From an uncultured Bacilli bacterium (lineage in GTDB: Bacteria; Bacillota_I; Bacilli_A; RF39; UBA660), in NCBI GenBank assembly GCA_947626515.1, contig CANQSL010000007.1:1-40816 (forward strand): a stretch of 40,816 nt of DNA. The letters run 5' to 3'. Below the pieces are notes generated by a model, which was given only the letters and a program-made list of their open reading frames with translations, was not told the origin of the DNA and made no database searches. Within the stretch, counting starts at the first letter, position 1. Each line of letters begins with the position of its first letter. This document shows, piece after piece, positions 16,509-26,066 of this stretch. The position numbers and the translations under genes are program-made.

Positions 16509-17618
16509 TTAATTTAATTCAATATATTTTTTAAAAAAATAGTTGATATATTTTACATAATCTACAATTTCAGTACAATTTTCTACTTTACAATTTTTTG
16601 TTTCAAAACCATTTAAATAATAATCTCCATATAAAGTTTCATTATTTTCAAAAATAATATAAGAAACTTTGTTAGAATTTAAGTCAGCGCTTAGTGAACC
16701 GACATCATCAATTACTAATAAAAAGGTATAATCATTTAGCGTTATATTTATTTTATCTTGTAAATTCATTTCATAATAATCTGACTTTTTTTCAAAGCCT
16801 TCATTTAATAAAAATTTAATAAAATCTTGAGATAGATTTTTGTAATCTTTTGTGCTTTCATTATCTTCAGATATTGAAGTAGATTTTTTAGGAAAAATAT
16901 TATTATTTGAATAATTTAATTCTTTTGATAATTTTATTGTTTTAATTAATCCTTCTTCATATTCTAAATCAACATATAAATCTTTATCTTTTAATTTATA
17001 TAAGTTATATTCATTATATCCATTATTTTCATAAATAAATTGATTTTCGTTTTCAAATGTTATAATTAAATTTTTTTTATCTTTATTTTCCTTATAATAA
17101 AATTCTATATTTTTTATTTCTTTTCCGTCTAACCCTTTTATTTTATCAAAATATAACATTGACATATCATTAGTAGTAATTAAATTTGCATTTATATCAA
17201 AATTATTATCATTGCTTTTTAATGTATATATTTTTATTGAATTTCTTATAAAGATAAAATAAATAGATATGAATAATATAATTGTTATTAATAATATTAT
17301 TATAATAGTAAATAAAACTAATATTTTTTTATTTTTTATATATTGTTTTAATAGTAATCTATAATTCATAAAAAAGGATTTGTTTAAATTTTCTTGATTT
17401 TCTTTTGTAATTCTCTCTCCATAAGTTAATTCCCCTATTGTGACATTAAAAATTTTAGATATTTTTTCTAACGTATTTTCATCAGGAAAAGAAATTCCAT
17501 TTTCCCATCGAGAAATGGTTTTATCACTATAATGCAATAAATTTGCTAATTCTAACTGTGTCATTCCTTTTTCTTTTCTTAACTCTGATAAAAATTTACC
17601 ATTTTTTTCAAACTTCAT
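16509..17618 (-). CDS. XRE-family membrane regulator with extracytoplasmic sensor region
   Basis: A 369-residue protein. HTH at about 5-65 (GKFLSELRKEKGMTQLELA, YSDKTISRWENGISFPDE), linker, one strong membrane helix at about 99-125, and an extracytoplasmic region of about 245 residues with two cysteines in NCKVENCTE near the C terminus. This is a single-protein membrane sensor-regulator. It sits immediately upstream of the secreted-protein and ABC genes on the same strand, so it is the best candidate for their regulator, perhaps sensing the secreted product or envelope damage (inference). ATG with TTGGAGTAG. Bases 17619-17800 upstream are extremely AT-rich with several weak -10-like boxes and no gene. 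Confidence 0.8.
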   Translation of the reverse strand: MKFEKNGKFLSELRKEKGMTQLELANLLHYSDKTISRWENGISFPDENTLEKISKIFNVTIGELTYGERITKENQENLNKSFFMNYRLLLKQYIKNKKILVLFTIIIILLITIILFISIYFIFIRNSIKIYTLKSNDNNFDINANLITTNDMSMLYFDKIKGLDGKEIKNIEFYYKENKDKKNLIITFENENQFIYENNGYNEYNLYKLKDKDLYVDLEYEEGLIKTIKLSKELNYSNNNIFPKKSTSISEDNESTKDYKNLSQDFIKFLLNEGFEKKSDYYEMNLQDKINITLNDYTFLLVIDDVGSLSADLNSNKVSYIIFENNETLYGDYYLNGFETKNCKVENCTEIVDYVKYINYFFKKYIELN

Positions 17619-17800
17619 AATAACTACTCCAATTGCTTAATAAAAATATAATAACATAATTTATAAAATATTTTTATATATTATTTATAATAATAACCTT
17701 TTTTTGACTTTTTTAATAAATTTTTTTATAAAAAAATTTAAAAAAATAAAATAAACTTAATATAAACTATTTTAATCAAATGGGTAAATTTAATAATAAA

Positions 17801-17830
17801 AAATACTAATTGTATTTTAATTAGTATTTT
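17801..17830 (-). terminator. Terminator of the envelope operon
   Basis: AATACTAATT pairs with AATTAGTATT around a seven-base loop directly after the MMPL stop, followed by T-rich sequence on the minus strand. The stem is symmetrical enough to work in both directions. Confidence 0.75.
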
Positions 17831-20800
17831 ATCTTTGTTTCTCTTTATAACTATCTTTACATATTAGCCTATCTGTTGTAGCTAGTACACCAGGCAACAT
17901 AAATAATATTAGTATTACAGCTGCAAACGTACCTTGAGATATTGTTTCACATATTTTTGCAGCAATAGCTGATGCAAAATTAGCGACAACTAATGTCACA
18001 ATAATCAAAATAGTCGAAGAGCTAATAATTGTATTAATAGATTTATTATAGGCATTGATTATAGAATCTTTAACTCCCATCTTTAATCTAGATTCTCGAT
18101 AATATGAGGTATAAACTATTGCATAGTCTATAGTTGCTCCCATTAATATAGCCTGAACTATAAGTAAAGATATAAAATATACTGAGCCACCTGTAAACGA
18201 TATAAAACTCATTATAATATATACCGCTGTTTGAATAATTAATACTAAAACAAAAGGTATAATTAGATCTCTAAATGTTATAGCAACTACAACAAATATA
18301 AATATCATTGTCAATATAGTAATTTTATTTAATTCATTATTAAACGTCTTACTCATTTCAACTGCCATTGCAGAATTACCAACAACATATATATCATCTT
18401 TATTTCCTACTTTGTCTTCAATAGAATTAATAAAGTTATATGTATCTTTATTTTCAAATTCATATTTAGTATTCAATACAGCTCTAGAATATTTATCAGA
18501 CACAATTAATTTTTTAGATTTATCAACATTTTTTTTAGAATCAGTAATTGTATTTCTTTTTTCACTAGTTATAAAATCATCAAATCTATTATCTGTAATA
18601 ATATCTGAATTCAAATATTTAACAAATTCTTCAATCGTCATTTTCCAAGATTCATTATATTCTTTATTGCTACCATAATACATATAAACTAAGTCTAATA
18701 AATCTTTATCTAAATTATTACTTAAAACTTTTAATATATTAAATGCTTCATTTGAAGTATATTTTGTTTGATTTAATGAATTATTCATTAATGTATTAAT
18801 AGTTGTTAATTTTTCTTTTTTTTCTATATCAAAGTTAGATGAATAATCTTTATTATTCATAACATCTTTAATAATAAAATCTACGTATTTATATATAGAA
18901 ATCTCTTCATTTGATTTTATATATTTAGAATTATATAAACTAAATAATAAACTCATTGTATCATTATTAATATTTAATAATTCACTTAATTTTAAAGATG
19001 TATATTTAGTTTTATTTATTGTTGATTCCATTACACTTTTAACTAAATTTAATTCACTTATTGATGAATTAGATATTTTTCCAACTAACAACTCATTATC
19101 TTTATTATTTAATATTAAATTTGTTAGTTCTAAAGGAGACAAAGTTGTCAAATTATAATTATAATCATAAACTCCATATATTTTTTTTACCTGTTCTTTA
19201 TCAGTATTTGTTATATTACTTATATCTTTATAATTATAAGAATTAGAACTATTTACAATAGTATAAGCTAAATTTAAAATATTCTTTTCACTATCAAGAT
19301 ACTGTTTAAAAAGTTCATTATTTTGATTTTCAATCAATAAATTTATTAAATCTTTTATAGAAATTTTCATTAAATTATCCTTTTCATGATAACCATATAT
19401 AATACTTACAACTGTTTCATTTTGATTCAAAGTTTCAGTTAAAGTTTTAGCATTTAATTTTACATTATTTAAAATTAGATTTGCTAATTGTAAATTAGCG
19501 ATTATATTTTTATCTACTTCTATAGCATTATCAGAAATAAGTAATTTTAGTAACTTTTCTACAAAAGATGCTGGAAGCATTGGTTCATCTTCAATATAAG
19601 AATCAATTTTAGCGATTATATTTTCATCTATTTCAAATACTTGATATAATTGAACTTTTGTCATTTGCATAGAAGAAATTGAATTTAAAGATTGTATCTT
19701 TTGTTGTAGAGGAGCCAACGTTTTGGAATCTATATTTATATATGATGAAGTTGCTAAAGAATTTGCTTCATAAACAAATTCACTTAGAGTTAATTGAATA
19801 TTTTCATTTTTTAATCCTGTATTATATAAATATAGTAAAAATAATGTATCACTATTCAATTTTAACCCTAGACTACTTATTGATGATAACATATCATTTT
19901 GATTTAAAGAAATATTTACAGAATTATCACTTAATGTTTTTAAAAGAGTTAAATCTTTAATATTTGTTTTTGAAAACATATCTTTATAAGCAACATTTTT
20001 AGACATTTCTAATGCAAATGTAGCAAATTCATTTAAAGTTAGTTTAGTATTACTTTCTAAATTAGTTCTATAAAATAATAATAATTGTTCAATTAAATTT
20101 TTATCTAATCCAAAAATATTAGATAACTCACTAGAATTCATTTCTTTATTTATTTTTGATACTTCAGTAAAATTTTGTAATCGTTGTAATTTTGAAATAG
20201 TAGATTTATCTAAACTAGAATTATATTTTGAATCTTTTGCTACATCATTAAGCATAAAATTTACAAAATCTTTTATAGTCATTTTTGTTACTAAATTTTT
20301 ACTATTATAATAAATTAAAATATTTTTAGCATCTTCTTCATTCATATTTAATATATTTGCAATTTCTTTAACAGATCTTTTCTTATTAATCAAAGAAGAT
20401 GTAGTAAAATTCTCAAGTAAATTTAAATTATCTTTAGTTTCTCTATCTAATGACTTATTAAAGTTATCATTCGTATATATATCTGATTTAATAAATTTAA
20501 TAAATTCATCTAAAGTCATTTTATTTGTTTCATCTTGATTATAATAATTATAATAAATAAGTTTAATTAAGTATTCATCAATATCTACATCTTGATTTAA
20601 GTCTTTAAATTTATTATTCAATTCATCATAGGCTAATTTTTCATTAATCGTATTAGAATAACATAATACTTGATCTATTTTTTTATCTTTTTCTAATTCT
20701 TTACAATAATCAGATATTATATCTTCATATTTATTATTATATACTATTGCTATTTGATTTGTAGCTGGAAATACTGACCCTACTTTATCTTGTTCAGAAT

Positions 20801-21878
20801 CAGTAAATAAAATACCAATATTACCTTTAAAAATATAAGCTAATACAAATAGTATAACAATTAAACTAGCTTGAATATATCTAGTTTTATATATTATTTT
20901 TCCTAATTTAGCTAAGTTAAAGTTTGGAGTTTTTTTCTTAGTTTTTTGAATTAAATTTTCAAAAATTAAAAGTAATGCTGGTAAACAGAAGAAAATACTA
21001 ATTAAACTTAATAATACTCCTTTAGCTAGAACAAAACCTAAGTCTCTTCCAATTGTAAAACTCATAAATACTAAAGCAATTAATCCTACAATTGTTGTTA
21101 AAGAACTACTAGATATTGCTTTAAATGATTGATATAAAGCTTTTTTCATAGCTTCTACTTTATTAGACTCTTTTTCTTTTTCTTGCTTATATCTATTAGA
21201 TAACATAATAGAATAATCCATAGATAAAGCTAATTGCAGAATAGCTACTATAGAATTAGTTATTGATGAAACACTATCAAATATTATATTTGTTCCCTTA
21301 TTAATAAATATAGCTATTCCTATTGAAATTAAATATAACCACGGCTCAATATAAGAATCACTTAATATTATTAATATTACCATAGCACATGCTACTGCAA
21401 GAACAACAATCCACAATTGCAAAATAGGCTTATTTTCATCATATATTGAACCACTAATACCAGCAACTTTAAAATTATCTTTAACATAATTATAAACATT
21501 AGTTGCTGTTTTTGAATCGCTATAGTCATCTACATTTAAAACATATAATGTATAGTTATCTTTATTAAATTCATCTGTATTTTTATAATCAACAGAACTT
21601 ACTCCATTAATGTTTTCTAATTTTTTTAATGTATCTTTCTTTTCATTTTCCGATAAGTCTTTAAACATTACATTAAGTATAGAAGAATCTTGTTCGATAA
21701 ATTCAGTTTCCATTATATCTTTACCAATTTTTGTTTCAGATGTTTTAGGTAAATATTCCATTATATCTTCATTGATATTAACTTTTGTCGATAAAAATAA
21801 ACTTACTCCTGAAAAAATAATAAATAGTATTAAAAAGAAATATCTTTTTGATACTATAAAATCTGTTATCTTTTTCAT
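17829..21878 (-). CDS. MMPL/RND-type transporter with a repeat-expanded outer domain
   Basis: A 1349-residue protein. Helix at 12-30, first outer domain about 31-150, helices between 152 and 310 (including the LSMDYSIMLSNRYKQE motif typical of MMPL proteins), helix 335-352, a second outer region 353-1185, and five or so helices from 1186 to the end (with GATIDYAIVYTSYYRESR). Usual family lengths are about 700-1050, and the excess is a run of about nine repeats at 453-1090. MMPL proteins move lipids or other hydrophobic envelope molecules by proton drive. ATG with CAGGAGGGG. It is the last gene of an operon with InlB-repeat, CHAP and DUF308 proteins, which points to envelope building. Confidence 0.92.
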   Translation of the reverse strand: MKKITDFIVSKRYFFLILFIIFSGVSLFLSTKVNINEDIMEYLPKTSETKIGKDIMETEFIEQDSSILNVMFKDLSENEKKDTLKKLENINGVSSVDYKNTDEFNKDNYTLYVLNVDDYSDSKTATNVYNYVKDNFKVAGISGSIYDENKPILQLWIVVLAVACAMVILIILSDSYIEPWLYLISIGIAIFINKGTNIIFDSVSSITNSIVAILQLALSMDYSIMLSNRYKQEKEKESNKVEAMKKALYQSFKAISSSSLTTIVGLIALVFMSFTIGRDLGFVLAKGVLLSLISIFFCLPALLLIFENLIQKTKKKTPNFNLAKLGKIIYKTRYIQASLIVILFVLAYIFKGNIGILFTDSEQDKVGSVFPATNQIAIVYNNKYEDIISDYCKELEKDKKIDQVLCYSNTINEKLAYDELNNKFKDLNQDVDIDEYLIKLIYYNYYNQDETNKMTLDEFIKFIKSDIYTNDNFNKSLDRETKDNLNLLENFTTSSLINKKRSVKEIANILNMNEEDAKNILIYYNSKNLVTKMTIKDFVNFMLNDVAKDSKYNSSLDKSTISKLQRLQNFTEVSKINKEMNSSELSNIFGLDKNLIEQLLLFYRTNLESNTKLTLNEFATFALEMSKNVAYKDMFSKTNIKDLTLLKTLSDNSVNISLNQNDMLSSISSLGLKLNSDTLFLLYLYNTGLKNENIQLTLSEFVYEANSLATSSYINIDSKTLAPLQQKIQSLNSISSMQMTKVQLYQVFEIDENIIAKIDSYIEDEPMLPASFVEKLLKLLISDNAIEVDKNIIANLQLANLILNNVKLNAKTLTETLNQNETVVSIIYGYHEKDNLMKISIKDLINLLIENQNNELFKQYLDSEKNILNLAYTIVNSSNSYNYKDISNITNTDKEQVKKIYGVYDYNYNLTTLSPLELTNLILNNKDNELLVGKISNSSISELNLVKSVMESTINKTKYTSLKLSELLNINNDTMSLLFSLYNSKYIKSNEEISIYKYVDFIIKDVMNNKDYSSNFDIEKKEKLTTINTLMNNSLNQTKYTSNEAFNILKVLSNNLDKDLLDLVYMYYGSNKEYNESWKMTIEEFVKYLNSDIITDNRFDDFITSEKRNTITDSKKNVDKSKKLIVSDKYSRAVLNTKYEFENKDTYNFINSIEDKVGNKDDIYVVGNSAMAVEMSKTFNNELNKITILTMIFIFVVVAITFRDLIIPFVLVLIIQTAVYIIMSFISFTGGSVYFISLLIVQAILMGATIDYAIVYTSYYRESRLKMGVKDSIINAYNKSINTIISSSTILIIVTLVVANFASAIAAKICETISQGTFAAVILILFMLPGVLATTDRLICKDSYKEKQR
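18609..20522 (-). repeat. Coding repeats in the MMPL outer domain
   Basis: Units begin at residues 453 (KMTLDEFIKF), 532 (KMTIKDFVNF), 612 (KLTLNEFATF), 695 (QLTLSEFVYE), about 767, 838 (KISIKDLINL), 911 (TTLSPLELTN), about 991 (EEISIYKYVDF) and 1079 (KMTIEEFVKYL, partial unit). Intervals run from 71 to 87 residues. Each unit continues with a short charged stretch, a pattern like LxxLxxhxxxS, a short EL/EI helix and an LLxxYxxx end. They are diverged at the DNA level, so the expansion is old. Confidence 0.85.
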
Positions 21879-21905
21879 TTAATATCCCCTCCTGAAATAA
21901 ATTAA

Positions 21906-22478
21906 TTATTTTAGTTTTAATCCACTAATATATTTTTCTATTTTTTTAACATTACTATTAAATATTATAATTTCTATTATATTTATTATTGCAAAACAAA
22001 TTAAAATATATCCTATAGTTCTAACTATAATTCCTTTAGTTAAAACAACAAATCCACCACATAAAACCATTAAAATGGATAATAATATACTTATTGCTCC
22101 AATCTTTTTATTTATATAACATACTTTGTGTGCTAAAGATATACTTATAATTCCTTCGTACATTACAATTAATCCAATAGCGATTCTAAAAATACTTTGA
22201 AATTCATTTTTAAATATAAAGCAAATTATACCTAAAATAATGTTCAAAATACCATATGATAAATCATAATTAAATATGCTATATTTACCATCAAATCTTA
22301 AATAATAAAATATTTTAAATAAACCAATTATTATTAAACTTATTCCAATTAAATAAGATATAAAATTTAATATATTATTTGGCCATAGTATCATAATAAT
22401 TCCTAATACTATAATCATTAAACTTATTAATACTGATTCAAAATTATATTCTTTTATTTTTTTTTCAACTGTTTTCAT
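21906..22478 (-). CDS. DUF308 (HdeD-like) membrane protein
   Basis: A 190-residue protein with six hydrophobic segments paired as in DUF308/HdeD proteins (for example MIVLGIIMILWPNNIL, then repeats of Gly-rich helices and ILMVLCGGFVVLTKGIIVRTIG). The family has internal repeat structure and no known reaction; some members are tied to acid or envelope stress. Its start overlaps the CHAP gene end by 14 bases, with AGAAGGAAA as ribosome site, and MMPL follows 27 bases later. The role here is probably envelope-related by context only. Confidence 0.8.
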   Translation of the reverse strand: MKTVEKKIKEYNFESVLISLMIIVLGIIMILWPNNILNFISYLIGISLIIIGLFKIFYYLRFDGKYSIFNYDLSYGILNIILGIICFIFKNEFQSIFRIAIGLIVMYEGIISISLAHKVCYINKKIGAISILLSILMVLCGGFVVLTKGIIVRTIGYILICFAIINIIEIIIFNSNVKKIEKYISGLKLK

Positions 22479-23400
22479 TTTTATTTTCCTTCTTATTTAC
22501 AAATTTTCTATTTCTTTTTAAAAATATTACTAAAATTATAATTAATATTATTAATAACGTTACTATTATATAATAAAATATATTTTTATTATCTTTTTTT
22601 AAAGTTTCATCTTTTTTAGTAGTATTTTTTTTCTCTTCTATAGTTGCTTTTAATTCTTCTCTAGTTATGTTAATAATATAATTACTTTCTGATTCGTCTT
22701 CTGCTACAACTTTAATAGTAATTATATTTTCTCCTGGTTTTAGTTCATATTCCTTTAATCCTTCAACTTTAGATTTACTATCTAAAGATTCTCCAGTAAT
22801 ATTGATTCTATCTTTCTCATTTGGAACAACAATATTATAAAAATAATTATCTTTATCAAAGTTAATATCTATATCTTCTATTTCTAAATTTTTTAAATAA
22901 CTATTAGAAGATCTTGATACTGATGTTATATTTGAATTATTACTAGGAACTTTTGATTCATTTACATAAATAAAACCTAATAAATAAACACCACTTTGCT
23001 CTCCGGATCCAATTCCCTTACTTCTAATACTCTCTATTTTTCCTTCTCCTGTAGATTTATTTTCAATAAGTTTCATACTATCTTCATATACTTCAATAAC
23101 AAACGCTACATGCCCATATCCATAAAAACCAGAATAAACAGCAATTGAATTAGCTTTTGCTTCATTTCCTACTTGGTATCCAGCATAAGAAGCATTTTTA
23201 TACCAATCCACTGCATTGCCCCATCCAGGAAGAGCAATTCCCAATCTATCATAAGTTTCCTGCCATACTACTCTTGTACATGGAGTACTAATTACACCAT
23301 CAAATTCTTGAGTTTGAGGATAAGGATTGCTAGCTGCATATATATTTTTTATAGGCAATATTAAAAGTATAAATAAACTTATATAAATTAATTTTTTCAT
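22465..23400 (-). CDS. Membrane-anchored CHAP-domain peptidoglycan hydrolase with cadherin-like domain
   Basis: A 311-residue exported protein. The signal peptide ends near residue 22. The CHAP domain (about 30-150) holds the catalytic C41 in TPCTRVVWQ and H97 in YGHVAFV, and ends in GVYLLGFIYV. Residues about 165-253 form a cadherin-like beta-sandwich (YLKNLEIEDIDINFD, YNIVVPNEKD, LKPGENIITIKV). A helix at about 276-298 followed by KRNRKF anchors it with the enzyme outside. CHAP enzymes cut peptidoglycan as amidases or endopeptidases. ATG with GGTGG, three bases after the InlB-repeat gene stop. Expected role: wall remodelling alongside the MMPL transporter. Confidence 0.88.
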   Translation of the reverse strand: MKKLIYISLFILLILPIKNIYAASNPYPQTQEFDGVISTPCTRVVWQETYDRLGIALPGWGNAVDWYKNASYAGYQVGNEAKANSIAVYSGFYGYGHVAFVIEVYEDSMKLIENKSTGEGKIESIRSKGIGSGEQSGVYLLGFIYVNESKVPSNNSNITSVSRSSNSYLKNLEIEDIDINFDKDNYFYNIVVPNEKDRINITGESLDSKSKVEGLKEYELKPGENIITIKVVAEDESESNYIINITREELKATIEEKKNTTKKDETLKKDNKNIFYYIIVTLLIILIIILVIFLKRNRKFVNKKENKNENS

Positions 23401-23403
23401 TAA

Positions 23404-24432
23404 TTACCACCGATCACAAACTAAATTATATTTTTGGCACATATCCTCATTTAATATGCCTCCTTCATGCTGACCATAAACGCCATATCCTGGTAAAGTA
23501 ACTTTTATTGCACCACTAGTAATATTATTTAATTCCGAATTTAAGTTATTTCGAACACTTTCTATTCCTGTATATAAAGTATTTAAAGTTTCTTTATTGA
23601 CATTTAAATATTCATATTTATAGCTAAAACAATGATTTTCACTAAAGTCAAAATTATTTTCTCTATTAGAATAATTTGACCCAATATTGCTTTCAAATAT
23701 GATACCTTTATATTTTTTATTTTTTATATTTTCTAATGTATTTTTAGCATTATTTTCTTTTGCAGTATCAAAATTAAACTTATTAAAAGATGCATACCAT
23801 TCTCCTAATTTTATATCATATATTTCATCAGGTGTCGCGTCGTCAAATCCTAATATTATGTTTGTTTTACCAGCAAGCTCAGGAAAAACATCTTTTAAAT
23901 TAGTTATATAATAATAACATATAGGCTGTGTATAATTAGCATAATTAATTATAGTAATAGGATAATCATTTAAATTAATTTTTTCAATCGTCGATTCTTT
24001 TTTTGTATTTATTTGAGGCGTAGAATTTTCATTATTTGACTCATTAATATTATCATTAGATATACTTTCCTTTTTCCAAACAGCTGTTAAGATAATATTT
24101 TCATTAATTGTTGTTGTAAAATCAAACTCTTTATCATTTAATGTCCAATATTCAAAAGTATATCCATTTCTAGTTGGATTATCTGGTTTTAAAACTTTAT
24201 CTCCTTCTTTTACATTAATACTTTTAACAAGACTACCACCATTTGAATTAAAAGTAACTTTATATTCTTTTAATAAATTATCATTACTTTCTTTTTTACT
24301 TTCACCTTTATCTTGACTTATTTTAGTATTTTGTTCAGTATTGTTTTTCGTTTTAAAAAATAATAAAAGACCTCCAATAATTATCAAAAAAATTAATACT
24401 ATTATAATTATTAAATTTTTCTTATTTTTCAA
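23404..24432 (-). CDS. Membrane-anchored InlB B-repeat protein
   Basis: A 342-residue protein. An N-terminal helix (about 5-27) anchors it, a Ser/Lys/Asn-rich linker follows, then one InlB B-type repeat at about 60-122 (YKVTFNSNGGSLV, GDKVLKPDNPTRNGYTFEYW, ILTAVWKKE). The C-terminal 190 residues form an unrecognised domain with four cysteines, suggesting disulfides outside the cell. I place the start at the TTG at 24432 because GGAAGTGA lies just upstream; the frame could be extended to a TTG at 24450. First gene of the envelope operon, with a good promoter. Function unknown; adhesion or scaffold role is inference. Confidence 0.75.
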   Translation of the reverse strand: MKNKKNLIIIIVLIFLIIIGGLLLFFKTKNNTEQNTKISQDKGESKKESNDNLLKEYKVTFNSNGGSLVKSINVKEGDKVLKPDNPTRNGYTFEYWTLNDKEFDFTTTINENIILTAVWKKESISNDNINESNNENSTPQINTKKESTIEKINLNDYPITIINYANYTQPICYYYITNLKDVFPELAGKTNIILGFDDATPDEIYDIKLGEWYASFNKFNFDTAKENNAKNTLENIKNKKYKGIIFESNIGSNYSNRENNFDFSENHCFSYKYEYLNVNKETLNTLYTGIESVRNNLNSELNNITSGAIKVTLPGYGVYGQHEGGILNEDMCQKYNLVCDRW

Positions 24433-24458
24433 ATTTATCACTTCCGACAACTAATTAT

Positions 24459-24487
24459 ATTATACTTTCATTAAATAAAATATTCAA
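24459..24487 (-). promoter_or_regulatory. Promoter of the InlB-CHAP-DUF308-MMPL operon
   Basis: Minus-strand TTGAAT (24487-24482) and TATAAT (24464-24459) with a 17-base spacer. The start of transcription would be near 24452, leaving a leader of about 20 bases. Confidence 0.75.
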
Positions 24488-24567
24488 GATAGTTTTATTC
24501 ATATATAAGAACATTGAATTATTAATTATAATTTAACTTCCATACATATATAATTATATAGTAGTCT

Positions 24568-24596
24568 ATAAAAAAAATTATCAATTTTGATAATTT
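24568..24596 (-). terminator. Terminator of the XRE/Ig-like gene
   Basis: AAATTATCAA and TTGATAATTT form a 10-bp stem followed by T8 on the minus strand. It separates the XRE gene from the envelope operon. Confidence 0.85.
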
Positions 24597-24598
24597 TA

Positions 24599-26032
24599 TT
24601 ACTCTATATTAAATTCTACAGAAAAAAGATATTCTTTACATTTATTTTTACAAGGAGTTTCTGAATTTAATAAAGCTCTTTTTACAATTCTATATTTTCC
24701 CTTAGATAGTATACCATAGGATTTTTCCCAATCAATATCAAACTCTAAATTACCATTTATATCTGGTCCATAAGCCATTAAAGTAAAAAGCAAAGGTTTT
24801 TTTGTAGGTAATTCTTTCCAACTATTACCTTCTTTTTTTTCTATTTTAAAGTCTGATCCATAAGAATATTTATAATTTGAAAAATCAGTTATTCTAACTT
24901 TAGCTGATTTAGAAGTTAATGTTCCTTCAACAATATCCATTCTTACATGCTCTAATTCATTTAACTCTACATCGCTTTCTAAATCATCATTAACTATTAT
25001 TTCTTCATTAATTTGTTCAGATATTTCTTTATCTGTTTCTATAGCTCTTAAAAGTGTAGAGTTATTAAAAATATTTTTTATATTATCTTCATATTTGCTA
25101 AAAGTTAAAAATGAAAATTCATAGGTATGTCCAGGTATTAATAAATATGAGTTATTTATCATAACTGTTTCTATATTATTATTTTGTTCTAATGTAACAT
25201 CATTGAATTCGCTATCATCTTTATTTATAGTAGAACTTAAAATTTTATAAGTCCTAATAAAACTTTCATTTTCATTTCTTTCATGACCACAATATTCACC
25301 ATTTAAATTTTCTACCATTTTATCATTACCTATATATACATCTTTATTCCCATTAATATTATTACAATAAATAACAACTATTCCAGCTTTTTTATAAATT
25401 GTTGTTCCTCCATCCCACATCCTCATAGCTTGATAGTTTTCGTATTCTATTTGTTTTTCTAAATAATCTTGAAAATCATTTAAACTTATTTGCTTACGTC
25501 TTAAAGCATCATCTACTTGAAAACACTTCTCTTCTTTATTACAAAAAATAGCAAAATCAATACCATAATAAAAAACATTTCTTTTATCAACACTTATTTG
25601 TTTATTTAATTTATATGGTTTATCAGGATCAGCAGGCTGAATAGTAAAATTATATAAATCAATTTTAGGACATATATTTTTTATAATTAAAAATAATATT
25701 ATAAATGATAAAATTATTCCTGATGATAGAATAGTTATTAATTTTTTTGATCTTTTTTTATGCCTTTTATTTTCATTTAATAGATTAATAATATTTTCAT
25801 CACTTTTTTTTATATTATTACTTACTCTTTCTCCACTAATTAATTCATTAATAGATATACCTAATATTTCACATAATTTTTTAAATAAAGAAACATCAGG
25901 AAGACTTCTGCCATTTTCCCAATGTGAAATAGCTCTATCAGTTATTCCTAATCTTTGAGCGAGTTGTTGTTGTGTTAAGTTATTCTCTTGTCTAAGTTTA
26001 GCAATAAATTTACCAATCTTTTCTTGATTCAT
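24599..26032 (-). CDS. XRE-family membrane regulator with extracytoplasmic Ig-like domain
   Basis: A 477-residue protein. HTH at 1-66 (IGKFIAKLRQENNLTQQQLA, ITDRAISHWENGRSLPDVS), linker with KKSDENIINLL, one membrane helix at about 97-119, and a large outer part. The last 110 residues (VRMDIVEGTLTSKSAKVRITD, GSDFKIEKKEGNSWKELP, GILSKGKYRIVKRALL) match the bacterial Ig-like fold often found in secreted Bacillota proteins. The outer part holds six or more cysteines. It is a likely surface sensor linked directly to transcription; the adjacent envelope operon is a plausible target (inference from position). ATG with GAGGTGAT. Confidence 0.82.
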   Translation of the reverse strand: MNQEKIGKFIAKLRQENNLTQQQLAQRLGITDRAISHWENGRSLPDVSLFKKLCEILGISINELISGERVSNNIKKSDENIINLLNENKRHKKRSKKLITILSSGIILSFIILFLIIKNICPKIDLYNFTIQPADPDKPYKLNKQISVDKRNVFYYGIDFAIFCNKEEKCFQVDDALRRKQISLNDFQDYLEKQIEYENYQAMRMWDGGTTIYKKAGIVVIYCNNINGNKDVYIGNDKMVENLNGEYCGHERNENESFIRTYKILSSTINKDDSEFNDVTLEQNNNIETVMINNSYLLIPGHTYEFSFLTFSKYEDNIKNIFNNSTLLRAIETDKEISEQINEEIIVNDDLESDVELNELEHVRMDIVEGTLTSKSAKVRITDFSNYKYSYGSDFKIEKKEGNSWKELPTKKPLLFTLMAYGPDINGNLEFDIDWEKSYGILSKGKYRIVKRALLNSETPCKNKCKEYLFSVEFNIE

Positions 26033-26066
26033 ATAGTATCACCTCTATAAAAGCATTATAGTATAA

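Noticed and set aside
8080-17700. Prophage or integrative element carrying the ABC locus
   Set aside because: No integrase, transposase, att-like repeats or tRNA gene is visible at either side.
19679-19960. Plus-strand open frame inside the MMPL gene
   Set aside because: It lies opposite a fully coding stretch, has no ribosome site and no recognisable domain.
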